A DNA stretch of 64,000 nucleotides from Hymenopellis radicata (GCA_015501595.1 JADNRX010000054.1:140878-204877), one strand, 5' to 3'. Positions 31,900-43,220 are shown, counted from the stretch's first letter. The notes: generated from the sequence alone by a model not told the origin. Numbers and translations: made by a program.

Positions 31900-32225
31900 A
31901 AATGGACCCGGGAGTTCTCGCGGTCACACGATCACAAGAATCCTGACCGGTTACTACCATGATGATGATCATATGTAACTGCTCTTCGAAACATAATCGA
32001 TGTTGTGCGTTCTCCATTCTTCTATTGTTCCGACGACCAATGTTCCCCACTTTCTCTCCATTCTCCGCTAGTAAGTTGTGGGAACACTGCCACTGCCACC
32101 ATTTCAATCTCGAGCCACAGAATCGACGTACAGGATAAAAAGGCCCCCATTTGAAGGGTGAGTCTCAGTTCACTATGCCTCCTCCATCTTATTCACTCTT
32201 CAATCACCTTGGGCTCAGGCTGAAA
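31900..32225 (-). repeat. SINE-like repeat next to F-box copy 3
   Basis: Head on the minus strand with TTTCAGCCTGAGCCCAAGG (plus 32204-32222), body GGGAACACTGCCACTGCC, near-identical in order to 8606-8955. Its 3 prime border with the F-box flank lies at about 31893 (ATTATGTACCTTTC), the point where copy 2 shows no repeat. Confidence 0.65.
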
Positions 32226-32235
32226 TCACAAAGAC

Positions 32236-33039
32236 AGCGTCACTTCGCTGGGAGCTTTGCTCCTGTGGCGTCTCTGCTTAATTCTTCATGATGTCTCAAC
32301 ATCGGTGTCGCCAACAGTCGTCAAAATCCGACACAACCCGCGAAGTACGACCCCACTGCAAACATCCGTCGTAGCATCCGTCCGGGCTGACCGCGCATCG
32401 CAGGGGCCCTCGTTCGTTTCCTGGGTCAGCGTGGTTGACCACGCAACCGCCATGGGACGACATGGACATCGCTCTTAGGCGGGTGGGCAGACTTTTTGTT
32501 CAATCGCAGGGTCATATGGGGCATCATACATTCAACTCCCCTGCCTGCGATGTCATGCAAGCCCGATCCCGTGCTCGCGCCCGCCCCCGCACCGCGGTTT
32601 CAGATTCAACCTCACGCTCCCCGTCGAGAACCTCTGCGCTGCGACGTCCGACCCGGGGAACTACATTGGACGAACCTATGTTTGAGAGAGTGCCACAGTA
32701 CTCGACAACCGTGTCAAGGAGTGCGTTACTCTCCTCCTCCTCCTCCTCCTCCTCGTCGTCTTATATCTAACCGCTCTGGCATTAGCACTGTCAAGCCGGT
32801 GCTCAGTCACTACGTGGAAATTGGCCTTTTTCCTTAAACCATCATGAACGCAACCACCTACAATATCTGGGAAATTGCCTCTTTCATGTTCACTCTCATC
32901 TCCATTATCGCCGTCGTTGTGCGACATTTCAAAGAGTCCACATGGCCTCCGACCATGGCAGACGCTATTATAGAGCCATGCGACGTCGCGGGGAGCCACT
33001 CCGCTTTCGTCAAGGATCATGAATCCACCCTACCCTTAC
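32236..33039. other. No supported gene; trinucleotide microsatellite
   Basis: A TCC repeat run lies at about 32730-32758. A 74-codon plus frame at 32844-33068 starts MNATTYNIWEIASFMFTLIS with one hydrophobic stretch, but it runs into the duplicated block at 33040. It could be the N-terminus of a lost membrane protein. Confidence 0.35.
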
Positions 33040-33520
33040 GACAACCTATTTCGCTGCCAAAATACTAGGCTTTAACATCTTACACATCGCCATATGGGAC
33101 CAGAAACTATGACCAAAGACGACATGCACTAAGTAATTCGTGAGCGCTCTCATTATCTTGTTCGTCCCAATCGCTAACATTTATGATTTCGTAGTGACAA
33201 ACAGCAATTGCTCTCGGCCTGAACCCAAGGTGACCAAGTGGTGGAGTATCTATCTTGTCATCTAGAAGCACGAGTATTAGCAGTAGTACTTGTCCTGAAT
33301 GACAGATATTTCTCCTTGGAATTTAGCTTCGTGAGTATCATCTGTTACCCTCGCTTCGAAATGGTTGGCAGCTACACCTGTGAACGTACATGAGAGTGAG
33401 ACTGCAAACGCCCCAAGTCGCGACAGTCTTTATAATATATAATGTATTATACGAGGTATCGGAATCCTACGACTACAGAGAATTATAGTATATTCTAAAT
33501 GATACGTACTTTCCTGACCT
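33040..33520 (+). repeat. Duplicated block with SINE-like head, second copy
   Basis: Matches 20690-21120 and, inverted, 21230-21300. Contains the head GGCCTGAACCCAAGGTGACC (33212-33231), then TGGTGGAGTATCTATCTTGT. It ends in an AT-rich stretch and ATTCTAAATGATACG. Confidence 0.6.
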
Positions 33521-33583
33521 CCTCCGCTATCAGCTCTATAAATCTACTCGTCAGCTCGCAGCGATTCTTAGACCCAAACGAAA

Positions 33584-34812
33584 TCACATACCTCTAACAT
33601 CACTCCCCAACAGCCCGCGACGCACTAGCTCCGGACACGACTCCCAAATCATCTTCGTCACGTTCTCCACATCGCTCTGAACGCTCTGATACCCTTGTAC
33701 CTCCCTACTCAGCGAAAACATCACCGTAACTGCCTGTAGCCCATGAACATCCTTTAACGTGTCGTCCAACCCCGTCCATACGTCCTCAGAGCGAACCGAG
33801 CCCCTCCCAAGCGAGGCGCACCGCAGACGAGGGTACGCACGCTCAAGCGTAAGATGCTCCAATCGCAGCGCCGACGCTTTCCCTATATTAGACGCCCACC
33901 ACTGTAACCAACCCGAGTCGTGTCCCGAAATACAAATGTGCAGATCTCGCAGACGCTGTAGAGCGAAGAACGGCATTTCGCGGCTTAATCTCTCCTGTGC
34001 TACAAAGGCGTGCGTAGTTGAATAAACTGATCTAAAGCGAGGACACGCGACTTACTGAGTGGGTGAGATACGTCGCCTAGGGGATCCTTGATGGTGAGGG
34101 AATGCAGCTCCGGGAACGCGTTAACGAGACGCGACAGCTTAGGGAGCTCGTTGACAAAGTACGTGTGTACATTGAGCTTGCGGAGGTGCGAGAGCCATCC
34201 GTGGGCGGGATCTGCGAAGATGAACGACCCGAGCGAGGACGATATCATCCCCGCCGACACAGTCAACTCTGTGATAGACGAAGGAGGTGCAACAATGGCG
34301 TCCGAAAAAGAACACATCGCGTGGACTTCGATCAAGCGGAGGGAAGCGAGGGACGGGAAGTAGGAAAGGATGGTAAAGAGCGATGATGGTGAATCCAGGA
34401 ATACGGCGTTCAACGACAGGCTTTTGACGCGGGGAAGAGCAATAATGGAAAGCAATCCACGATCCATGCGAACCATGTGTGCGAGCTCAATGTCGGTTAC
34501 ATTGAGCAGGCCCTGAAAGACTCGGGTAAGGGCTGGGTCCTCGTGAACGTAGACACGCCTCCCAGTGGTGACAGCGCCGGCCACGAGGCGCACGCGGTGA
34601 ACATGCGAGAGTACACGGGGTGACAAGGCCAGGAGGCTCGATGGCGTTTTTTTTGGTGGGGCAGACCGTTATTTCTCGAAAAAGATGTTTCTGAGCGCGA
34701 TCGCGGAAGCAATGCGAGACGCCAGCGAGCGCGACCAGGGCCTGCGGTCGTCACGGAGAAGGTCGACGACCTCGTCTACGAGTTCTTGGGGGAGCATGGA
34801 GGTCGGCTGCAT
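33584..34812 (-). pseudogene. F-box/LRR-like gene with two frameshifts
   Basis: Paralogue of the intact gene at 54.6-55.8 kb. ATG at 34812 gives MQPTSMLPQELVDEVVDLL. The conserved F-box continues one frame over (ALVALAGVSHCFRDRAQKHL) after a one-base loss near 34740. An A8 run (34647-34654) then shifts back to TPSSLLALSPRVLSHVHRV. The long exon carries LRR-like segments (LPRVKSLSLNAVFLDSP, ILSYFPSLASLRLIEVHAM). A 56-bp intron ending near 34009 joins HPL-TQERLSREMPFFALQRL, and the gene ends DVRGM at 33584. Read literally, the first frame stops after FFEK. The protein would be an SCF substrate receptor. The two indels nearly cancel, so sequence error is possible. Confidence 0.72.
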
Positions 34813-35310
34813 GGTGGGGAGAGGATGAGTTTGGGCTCCAGCGTAAGATTATTTTAAAGCCTCCTCCGAGTGAGGAATGAATGGAATCCTCGTGCTCAAT
34901 GCATGAGCCGATGGAGAACGGTGATGGAGCAGTCTCCGCTTCACGAAGAAAAGTGACAGGTCGTGGGGGAAAGGCAAGTGCCACTTCCAGCTGCCAGCAA
35001 GGCGAAAAGATAAATTCGGAGTCGAGGCCATCCGCGCCGAGTATAATCACCGGCGGGTTTACGTACCGTTACGTCCGCGTTGGCATGTTAACGCTGACAT
35101 GTTCTGAAAAACTTCAGCGTTTTGTGGTGCCTTCGTGGCCAATTCGTGGCACTGGAATTTCGTTGATCCGCTCAGCAGCTGCTATTTTTATGTGTCAGCC
35201 AAACGATCTGTGGCGTTTGCGATCATTGTTTACTTTGTCAAGCGAATGTCCGACTTGTTTTGAGGAAAGATTGGATTTGTTGTGCCTGTTAGTTCGGGGT
35301 ACGTACATAA
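34813..35310. other. No recognisable gene
   Basis: A 148-codon plus frame (34881-35327) runs into the MITE at 35311 and shows no family pattern. The first 100 bases are the promoter side of the F-box/LRR pseudogene. Confidence 0.4.
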
Positions 35311-35312
35311 TA

Positions 35313-35664
35313 CTGCCGTTTGCATAATTCCGTGAAAACGTGCATTTTCATTTTTTTTTCGGTCCGAGCTATCCGCAATATCCGGGAAGATCCGCGGTGC
35401 GTACCCAATGTATAATACAGTATACTTATAACCCATGAATGGGCACTCAAGCACCACTGTTGAGAGCGAAAAACATTGGTGAAATCTTGTATATCATCCT
35501 GCAGCCTTCTCTACGTCTCGGCGAGGCTGGAGAGGTGAGGTAGAGTTTGGACGGTGATGAGCATGTCATAATGTTTGCCATGCTACCTGCCCGATTTGTC
35601 GCCGGAGGATCGGACCGAAAGAAATAAAAAATTGCACGTTTTCACGGAATTATGCAAACGGCAG
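35313..35664. mobile_element. MITE with long inverted repeats and TA target duplication
   Basis: CTGCCGTTTGCATAATTCCG (35313-35332) recurs inverted at 35645-35664. The inverted match extends about 55 bp (GTGAAAACGTGCA ... TCGGTCCGA). Both ends are flanked by TA. The interior of about 240 bp is non-coding. TA duplication suggests mobilisation by a Tc1/mariner or pogo-type transposase (inference). Confidence 0.8.
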
Positions 35665-35666
35665 TA

Positions 35667-37030
35667 ATATCATATACTTAAATCAACCTGAGATCACCTC
35701 GCAGCTTCGCTGATTGGGTAGGAAGCCTTCCTCTGGACTCCGGCTCGCACCTTCGAATTTACCACGCTTTTCCGACGTGGGTCAAATGCAGTCGAACGCT
35801 GTTACTACTATTAATCATTTAGCTATCTGCTTGCCTCGAGAGATGAGGCGAGCGTGAATAAGACCCCCTGAGGCTGGTCGCATTGTCGAAGACTCGCTTA
35901 GAATGAAGCTCTTGCGCTTGGTCAAGTAGACGTCCATCCAGGAGACTGTATCATGTCAGAAAGTCCAGAAAGTGACCGGCAGTCATGACCGTCTATGACT
36001 CTATCAGTCGACTACCTATGTCATATAGTTTAGTGCAAAGACGAAATGGTACTCCCTTGCGCTACTAGTGCTGGAATAGCTGAAGAGCTGACAGGGATCA
36101 TAGTTGGAAACCGAGAGGTGTTATTTGAGCTTGAACGCGCGGCGAGGATGGCCGTTTGAGGAAGACATGGGCTCGTGGGAAACCTGCAACGGAATTCGCC
36201 GGTTTCCTCAAGTTTTCCTCCTTCCTCCATCTCCGTTGTGTCTTACCTACCAGCACTTCCCTTGTCATACAGCAATATGGGCCTCAAACTTGACCCTTCG
36301 TTCTGTCAGTGACACCACCCAACCCCCCACCCCAACACATTCTTGATGTCGAATTCGCCTCCGCCTCACCTTGATGCGTTTTCGATACTTATCTGATCCA
36401 TGGTGCCCTCACGCGTTCATTTCAGACTACCATCAAGCCTGCCAGTTTTCAATGAAGATGATGCGACTCTGACAGATGAGAACGTTCAAGTAATGCGACA
36501 ATTCGACGGAGAACAGAACTATCAGACCTCAGCACCATCTTCGTCCTCAGCCGAGAAAGGGGAACCCATCAAATAGTTCCTGTGCTGCATGCCAAACCAA
36601 CGCAGTATTTAAAGCACTATTGTAAACGTTCAAGTTTCCATCCAAGCATGCCATCGCTACACGCCGCTGAGGACCAGACCACCAAATCCCAAGTCGGGCA
36701 CGGAAACTGAATGAGTGGGAGCAGAGCCCCCGTGCTGGACGGTAGCTCGAGTGGGTGGGATGCGCATGGCCGAGCTCTGCAAATTGCAGGGTAATACTAC
36801 ACTGCCCTGGCGCACTTCGAGACACCGTGGTTGTGTAACCCATGTCGCTAGCGTCGCTTATCTCCCCGCTACATGAGCAGTCGAGGTCCGCACCACCGAA
36901 AACCATGCCCTCGGTACACGAGCAGCCGACCACATTCGGTCGGCCATACGCTGAGCCGTCACCGCCACTTTCTAGTAGTCCTACGCCATGACCTAATACA
37001 GCGTGCAGTATGCACCCGTTTTGCCCAGCC
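35667..37030. other. No supported gene; possible terminal exon at 36422-36576
   Basis: After a TTTCAG acceptor at about 36420 the plus strand reads LPSSLPVFNEDDATLTDENV then QVMRQFDGEQNYQTSAPSSS to a TAG at 36576. This looks like the acidic, Ser-rich cytoplasmic tail of a membrane protein, but no upstream exons could be joined. A Cys-containing minus frame (36547-36933) has no known pattern. Confidence 0.3.
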
Positions 37031-37039
37031 TTACTGAAA

Positions 37040-37420
37040 ATTTTTTACAGCGATTCCCAATTACACGCCCAGTAGGATCTTTACGCTGCTCTTCAGAGTC
37101 GTCCTCTTCGTCCTTTCTTCCCGTTCGTCTTCTCTCTATTCTCGTCAGTGGCAAGGAAAGGCGTGCTGAACAAAACGTGGTGGGCCTTCCCGACGATGGT
37201 CCTATGCGGACTGATGGAGCTCATCGGATGAGGCGCGCGCTTCTCCTCGAGCTTCGACCCCACGCTCTCGAATCCTTTCATCATCCAGTGCGTTTGCCCT
37301 TTGCTTCCATCTCCATTCCTCTTTCTAAAGACACCCAGGGCACCGCCTACGCCGCTTACGTCTGTAACGGGGCAGCGTAAGGGCCGCCGTGGTATCGTCA
37401 TCTGTTCATTACCGGCACTC
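37040..37420 (+). pseudogene. RTA1-like membrane protein relic
   Basis: The plus strand reads IPNYTPSRIFTLLFRVVLFV, then in another frame NKTWWAFPTMVLCGLMELIG, a stop where the family has Trp (TGA for TGG at about 37228), and GARFSSSFDPTLSNPFIIQ. After an intron of about 45 bp an APPTPL word follows. This order matches the first helices of fungal RTA1/RTM1-type seven-helix proteins (lipid-translocation or stress-resistance family). The rest of the gene is missing. Frameshift plus nonsense plus truncation make it a relic. Confidence 0.5.
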
Positions 37421-38037
37421 CGTGGGGGTGGAAATGGCGACCGAGAAAATATTCTTCGACGTGTAATTCGTGAACCAGAATGATCAACATCGGATGACCG
37501 GCCCGACCTGGCGCTGGCGCTGGCTTGGCTTGGGTAGCTTGGGCTTGGCAGTTGCTACTGACAATTCACGTCTAAGGTGAGTAGGCGATCACGGCCTCTT
37601 CGGACGGTTAGTTACATCGCATGTATTCCATTTTCACAAACTGACCGTCCAGCCATTAGGCTGTATTTCTGAATTCTTCCGTCCCTACTGCCAGAGTAGT
37701 GCCAGAGTCCGTCTCTCATGCAACTCTCAGTCATGCTAAATGACCATTGAAACTAGAGGCTGCTCAATTGCGCTTTTTTACGCCGGAGCAGCCCTGCCCA
37801 TGAACAAGTGATGATGAATCCTTGTTTGAACCATCATCCATTTTTGGCGGAGAGCAACGAGGCGTGTCGGCGTATTCATGGTCGCGTTTGTGCGTACAGC
37901 AGTTCCATTCCCCGCGGAGATCGCTTACTAGTATGTGGGGAGTCGCCCCCTAGCGTATTGTTCCCCGTCGTTCTGGAGTCATACGCAAACGTTTTCTATA
38001 AGTAGGAAGGTGTGTTTCGAGAACCAGACACACAACC
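37421..38037. other. Intergenic; promoter side of the oxidase gene
   Basis: No gene. TATAAG at 37997-38002 lies 41 bp before the ATG at 38038 and is a likely core promoter. TGGCGCTGGCGCTGGCTTGG near 37510 is a short simple repeat. Confidence 0.45.
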
Positions 38038-39550
38038 ATGTCCATCGCTTCATCTCCTGACTTCTTCCTGACCCGTATTGGAGACGAACTTGTTCTTCAG
38101 CGTGGCCACCTAGATCAAAGTCTCGTCCCGCCTATGTCAAAGAAACGTGTCTTGGTTATCGGTGGTGGTGTCACTGGATTTACGGTGAATGACTTCGGTC
38201 TGCATTTGCATAGACACGGCTAGTAACAATTTTGCAGACGGCTTGGGCCCTGCTCGACGCCGGCTACGACGTAGTCATCATCTCTGAGCGTTGGGCAGAC
38301 CCGGAGAACCGTATCACGTCTCAAATCGCTGGCGCTTTATGGGAATACCCTCCCGCCGTCTGTGGGAAACACACTGATGTCTGTTCTTCTCGGGCCTTCG
38401 TGACTTAGTGATATGCTTATGGTCTTTCTTAGCTGATCTCACTTCACAACTCGAAGCGTTGGTGCATGACTGCTTACCGCATCTTCGACATGCTGCAGGA
38501 GATGATGCCAGGAAGTCATTACTTCGACCATGGGGTTCGAATGTGCATGGCAAATTTCTTCTTTGACCAGAAACTTGAGGACATGCCGGACCCAGGGCAA
38601 CTGGCCAAGTACGAAGAGATCCTTGCACAAACTGATGTATGCTCATCTACCGATATCTAGGCCTATGCTGACCACAAATCCAGATCAAATGCGTTCGACG
38701 CGACGCTAAGCTTGTTCATGAATACGAAGTCAATCAGAAAGCTGGCATCGTCGACGCGTATCAGCACTTGGCCCCAGTCATAGACACCGACGTCTACATG
38801 CAGTGGCTGCGCTTCGTCTTAATTTGCAAGGGCGCCGTGATCGAAACACGTCGGCTCAATGGAGATCTCCTCGACCAAGAAGAAGAGCTGCTCGCCGAAT
38901 TCAAGGCGGACTTTATCGTCAATGCCACTGGCCTGGCTAGTTTCGAACTCGCTAACGACAACTCTGTGTATCCGCTTCGTGGCGCTCTCATACGTGTCAT
39001 CAACGATGGCAAGAAGTTCCCCAAGGTGGCTGAAGCCCTTGTTGTCACTCACGACGACACTAGGGGTGAAGACGAGGACATTGTATTCATCGTTCCTCGG
39101 AACGATAGGATCCTCATCATTGGTGGTACGTCCGGAGCATCTAACCTCGGCATGTAAAGGCTTACACGCTGTACTGAAGGCATCGCTCAACCTCATGAAT
39201 ACGCGCTTGATCTTGCATTGAACAGTCCCGAGATCGTTCGCATGCGCCAACGCTGCAACAACTTCGTTCCTGGTTTAGAGAACGCGGAGTATGACCCAGT
39301 TACACCTTTTGTTCAAGGCCATCGACCGTTCCGTGGTACTAATGTACGCGTCGAGCGTGAGCTCCGTCCCAGGAGCGATGGTTCCATGAGCCGCATTGTT
39401 CATTCCTACGGACAGGGCGGCGCTGGGTTCTCGCTATCCTTTGGATGCGCCAACGACGTGTTGGGTTTAATCCAGGAAGTGGAAGATGACATCGCACCTT
39501 CGAGAATGTCTCGCAAAGAGCGATATCTGACGCCCGCTGTCGAACTGTAG
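38038..39550 (+). CDS. D-amino-acid oxidase-like flavoprotein, intact copy A
   Basis: FAD-dependent oxidoreductase of the DAO family. These enzymes oxidise D-amino acids to 2-oxo acids with release of ammonia and hydrogen peroxide (family knowledge). Exons 38038-38184, 38238-38378, 38433-38636, 38684-39125 and 39180-39550 join in frame to 434 residues. The Rossmann FAD motif VLVIGGGVTGFT (G-x-G-x-x-G type) lies at residues 38-49, TAWALLDAGYDV follows, then ITSQIAGALWEYPPAVCGKH, SKRWCMTAYRIFD, IVNATGLASFEL, YPLRGALIRV and near the end IVHSYGQGGAGFSLSFG, the conserved FAD/substrate segment. The C-terminus PAVEL is not a peroxisomal SKL-type signal. Convergent with the O-methyltransferase gene, 204 bp apart. 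Substrate not determinable; it could also be a D-aspartate oxidase. Confidence 0.87.
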
Positions 39551-39754
39551 TCTCTGTAGATTTAAACACGAGAGATCAACCACAAATGTCGTATTACTTG
39601 AAGCTTCGATGGTAAATAACGAATTGATAGTCCGAGATATATTTGATTACTTGAAGTTGCTGCCCGCCTGTAGAGCCTGCCTTCCATAACTGGATTCCTT
39701 GCGAAAGCGCTTTCATACAACATAGAGAGAGTCAGTGTACTCGCGAATACTTCA

Positions 39755-41616
39755 TCAGCTACTAAGGACGGCCTGAACCAAATCCAAGAAGTTATTCGGG
39801 CGCTCTTTCCTATAAACCTTCTCAATCCGCCACCCAGACGCAGCCAACAGTTCGATCAACTCGTGTATCGTGTACTCCTGCGTATTGCAAAGATTCATCA
39901 TCTGAGGCAACAATCAGCCGGCGCGCGCATAATTAGAGTGGTACTACGTACACACATGTCCACAGCGAAACCCAATTCATTGGCTGCACCGTAGTTCGGG
40001 AGAAGTGGTGATGGCGCTTCCTTGTATCCCGCGCCTGTATCTTTCAAAGTTGGATCGTGGCATGTGAGCGTAATGATATTCATAGCGAGAAGTAGTCGGG
40101 TAGTGGGCATCGCTGCCTCGGCAAGGTTGGAGAGGATCTTCTTGTTACGTTCGAACGACCAGTTATGAATGATGTGCTGGAGCACGAAAACTGACGCGCT
40201 GCGAACCGGTTGAGGGTCGAAGAAGTCATGTGCTACAAGAATGTTAGTTTAAACACTCCACGTTATGTTCGATGTATACCTTGAAGGACGGCTCGTCCTG
40301 ACTTTAGTGCCTCGGGAGAATGCTTCGCCCAGAGCTACGGACAATCTGTATATGAATGGGACGAGATGACGGGGACAGCATACCTTCTCTGCTTCACCGA
40401 TTACAACTGGCGTGTCCTGAACAACGACCCGAAGGCGTGGGTGGTTCCTTAGCAGTTCTTTGACGACAGCCCCAAACCCGCCCCCAACGTCAACAACGAC
40501 CGAATCATCAGGAAGTGCCGCCCAGTCGAAATCTTCAAGAACATTAAACAAGGCCTGGCAGATATAAAGTGTAAAGACACCTTCGAAAAGACCATCGCGT
40601 TCCATTAGCTTGGTTCCCGACATCCCAACACCGAACATCCGTCTCCGATACTCTTCTTCCGGACGGTTAAGCCACTGGAACATATTCATGCCATCAGGCA
40701 TGTTGAAAGCCCGCGTTGCGATGGCGTGTTCGGGCAAGTCAGAAAACGCAGTAACCGGATCTGTTAGGTTTTCGAAGACGAAGCCCGAGGAACGACCAGA
40801 AACGCTAGCGCTAAAAGAAGTCCATCAGTAACAGATGACTGTACAACATGCTAAAAAGGTACTGTAGCTCCGCAAGGGCAGGGAAACCGTTGCTCCCATC
40901 GTGCTTTCCCATTGGACTACGTGACATGTGAGTACAAGAAGACGAAGAAGACATCAGGGTATCCACGAACTCGGCCTTGATATCAGCAGTTGATCTGCCA
41001 GTGTCCAATTCGGCTGAGATAGCGTTGTGAGCGAATACATTTGGGCTGATTTCCTTGAAAACGTGGACATTGCACAGTGTTCTAATGCATCGAGCTGCGA
41101 ATCACAATCAGCATCACATCTTCCTTGTCAACAGATAGATGTAAACATACCTAGCTTGTCGCTGTCAACGTCACATCTTTTCCCAAGTTCTGCAGCATGC
41201 AATCCCTACAATGCAATCAGTAATGATTCTCGGATCTAATACGTCGCGTACCTTGGGGCCAGCTTCACGCAGATGTTCAGCCACGTTGAATTGAATGCAA
41301 GCGCGGAGGGCAGCGGTTTTTGAATGCTGATTTAATGAATCATCACCTCTACCGGTGAAGTATCGGTTCGGGTACTTACGGCGCATGCCATCTGGAACAC
41401 GATCTCCCTGGGTGGCATCATGAGAGTGTATAGCTGGTATGCCGCAGAGGCGATAGTCATGGCCATGACCGCGCTGTCAGGGTTGGTGCTGATAGACTTC
41501 GCACCAGACGCATTGTCCAGTGTGGGGACAGCGAGGTCATGATCTGCGCAGAACTCGGCGAGTTTAGGCGTCAAGCTCGAGATGATGTCAGAAAGCTGGA
41601 GAATGGGCGAAGACAT
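39755..41616 (-). CDS. O-methyltransferase (Methyltransf_2 type)
   Basis: Class-I SAM-dependent O-methyltransferase of fungal secondary-metabolism type. ATG at 41616 (MSSPILQLSDIISSLTP) was chosen because TATAA-like sequence at about 41668-41676 would be translated if the longer frame were used. Eight introns were read, giving N-terminal dimerisation and winged-helix segments (KTAALRACIQFNVAEHL, GLHAAELGKRCDVDSDKL), KHDGSNGFPALAEL and NLTDPVTAFSDLPEHA. The SAM motif VVVDVGGGFGAVVKELL and acidic VVQDTP follow, then the catalytic-His segment FVLQHIIHNWSFERNKKIL and C-terminal YTIHELIELLAASGWRIEKV. The last intron uses donor GTACGT near 39950. All joins checked stay in frame. Substrate unknown. 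No polyketide synthase or NRPS lies in the window. Confidence 0.88.
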
Positions 41617-42865
41617 GCTGTGCGGCTTAAATGAATGGGTGACGATGAGAAGTGTATTTGCAGCGTACTTATAAGCCAAGTCTTTGCCGTAATAGTGCAT
41701 ATGATATGCAGGGGAAAAGGCATCACACTGCGGTGCGATAACGCAGAGCGGAATCACTCTTGTGGTTCCATCTTTTTTTGATCGTGACGCCTGATGGTGT
41801 GGTGAGCCAAATCAATACTTTGACGGTTGTAGAAAAGCTGAGCGCGCGCTGTAAAGACCAATTCTTGATCCAAGGAGCACGGGAATCGTGCTTCAGAGGT
41901 AGGACACGATTCATCGTCTAGCTTGCCCTTACGACAGAGATACGGCCGGTTTTTAGTCCATCGTAATAAGCAGTGAGTATTAGCGCCCACATAATGACCA
42001 TGTATACCCAAGTTGGTGAATCATATGTCTTACCTGCTATTTCAGAACGTCAAGAACGTCACTCCGTGCCCGTACTTATTGAGGTAGGGAACTGGCGAAG
42101 ATCAGTACCATGAGTGAAAGTCCTGCTATCTGAATCGATAAATGTATGGACATCATACGCCGTTTTAGCGCTGCGAGTCGTAGGGAAGTACATGTGGGTA
42201 TGTCAGGTCCGGGTCACCAAGGAATACTGTAGCAAGTCGTCATCTCGTTTTGTTCAAATGCGCCGTCCTGAACAAGTCCTGAACGCGATAGTCGTAGTCG
42301 GAGAACACGAGCTTTTCTTCGCAATAAATCCGCGAGGTCTCCGTCCTTTCTCAAGGTTCAAGTTGCGAAGTGATGGTGATGACCGTGACCAAGGGACGAC
42401 TACCTTACGTAAGGCAATTTCTTTTCCGCACGCCACGAGCTACGATACTGAGCTCCTATTCGGAGTTCCTCCAATTCCACCACCATCAAAATCGTAAAAT
42501 CGTATTCTCGCACTGTTTTGTGGTCTCTGCCACTGGTGTTGAGGTAAGTAGTTTTTTCTGATCCAAACAAAATCCTGGCGAGGTTCGGAACGCGTTGGTT
42601 ACATACAAAAATATCCTGCTTCGTGGCATCTGCCAATGGTGTCTCCTTCATCCCGGCGAGGTGCATGTGTTGCTTCAATATCCTGGCAACACTGCATCGT
42701 TGTGGACAACTAAATTGTTTAGGGTTTTCTGGAACTGTACAGCCACTGTCTGGTGATGCGTGTTCCGGATTCATGTCAACTGGACTCGCGCTCGCCTCGT
42801 TCGACCGCATAGGCCTCGACATGCGCGCCGACGATGAATGCTTCCTGGTCCGGTCCACACCCTAA
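41617..42865. other. No recognisable gene
   Basis: Open frames on both strands at 42114-42858 overlap and show no family pattern. The first 100 bases include the O-methyltransferase core promoter. Confidence 0.4.
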
Positions 42866-43083
42866 TTACTGACTTCCATTTCCCGTAGTTCTTGGCTTGT
42901 TGATGTTTAGCTTCCTAGGGCACCTTAGCTCTACCCGTCGACACCGTGAACTCGGCTAAGGATCGCTTGTGAGGAGAGATGCATGAGTGAGGTGGATCAT
43001 CGTAGATTGGGACCTATGTCATATGTCTGCCGGCGGTCCCGATGGGACCGAGCAGTGTAAGCCTTCCTTCCTTCCTTCCTGTC
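42866..43083 (+). mobile_element. Solo LINE 3 prime UTR, 5 prime truncated copy
   Basis: CCCGTAGTTCTTGGC, GTTTAGCTTCCTAGGGCACC, ACTCGGCTAAGGATCGC, GAGGTGGATCATCGTAGATT and a tail GCCTTCCTTCCTTCCTTCCT correspond in order to the reverse complement of 23995-23771. It is thus the 3 prime UTR and tail of the LINE with the whole coding part missing. This is the typical outcome of aborted reverse transcription. Confidence 0.85.
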
Positions 43084-43220
43084 TGTATTTCGTCTCATTC
43101 ACTGTGAGGAATAGTTCTACTGGGCAGCTTACCGATCCGCTTCAAATCATCGTCTCCCACTCGACTGACGCCCAGCACCCCGACTTCAAGTTACATGATG
43201 TCCTTCATCTAGATGCTAAG

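Larger units (their letters stand above)
28980..32225 (+). repeat. Segmental duplication unit: F-box gene plus flanks
   Basis: The 5 prime flank from 28980 matches the flank of copy 2 (from 12045). The gene matches copies 1 and 2. The 3 prime flank including the SINE-like repeat (31900-32225) matches the flank of copy 1 (9000-8606). Three copies are therefore visible: 8.6-11.5 kb (inverted), 12.0-14.55 kb and 29.0-32.2 kb. Confidence 0.75.

Noticed and set aside
41617..41757. Longer N-terminus for the O-methyltransferase
   Set aside because: The added stretch includes a TATAA-like core promoter and lacks family similarity. MSSPILQLSD is a typical start.
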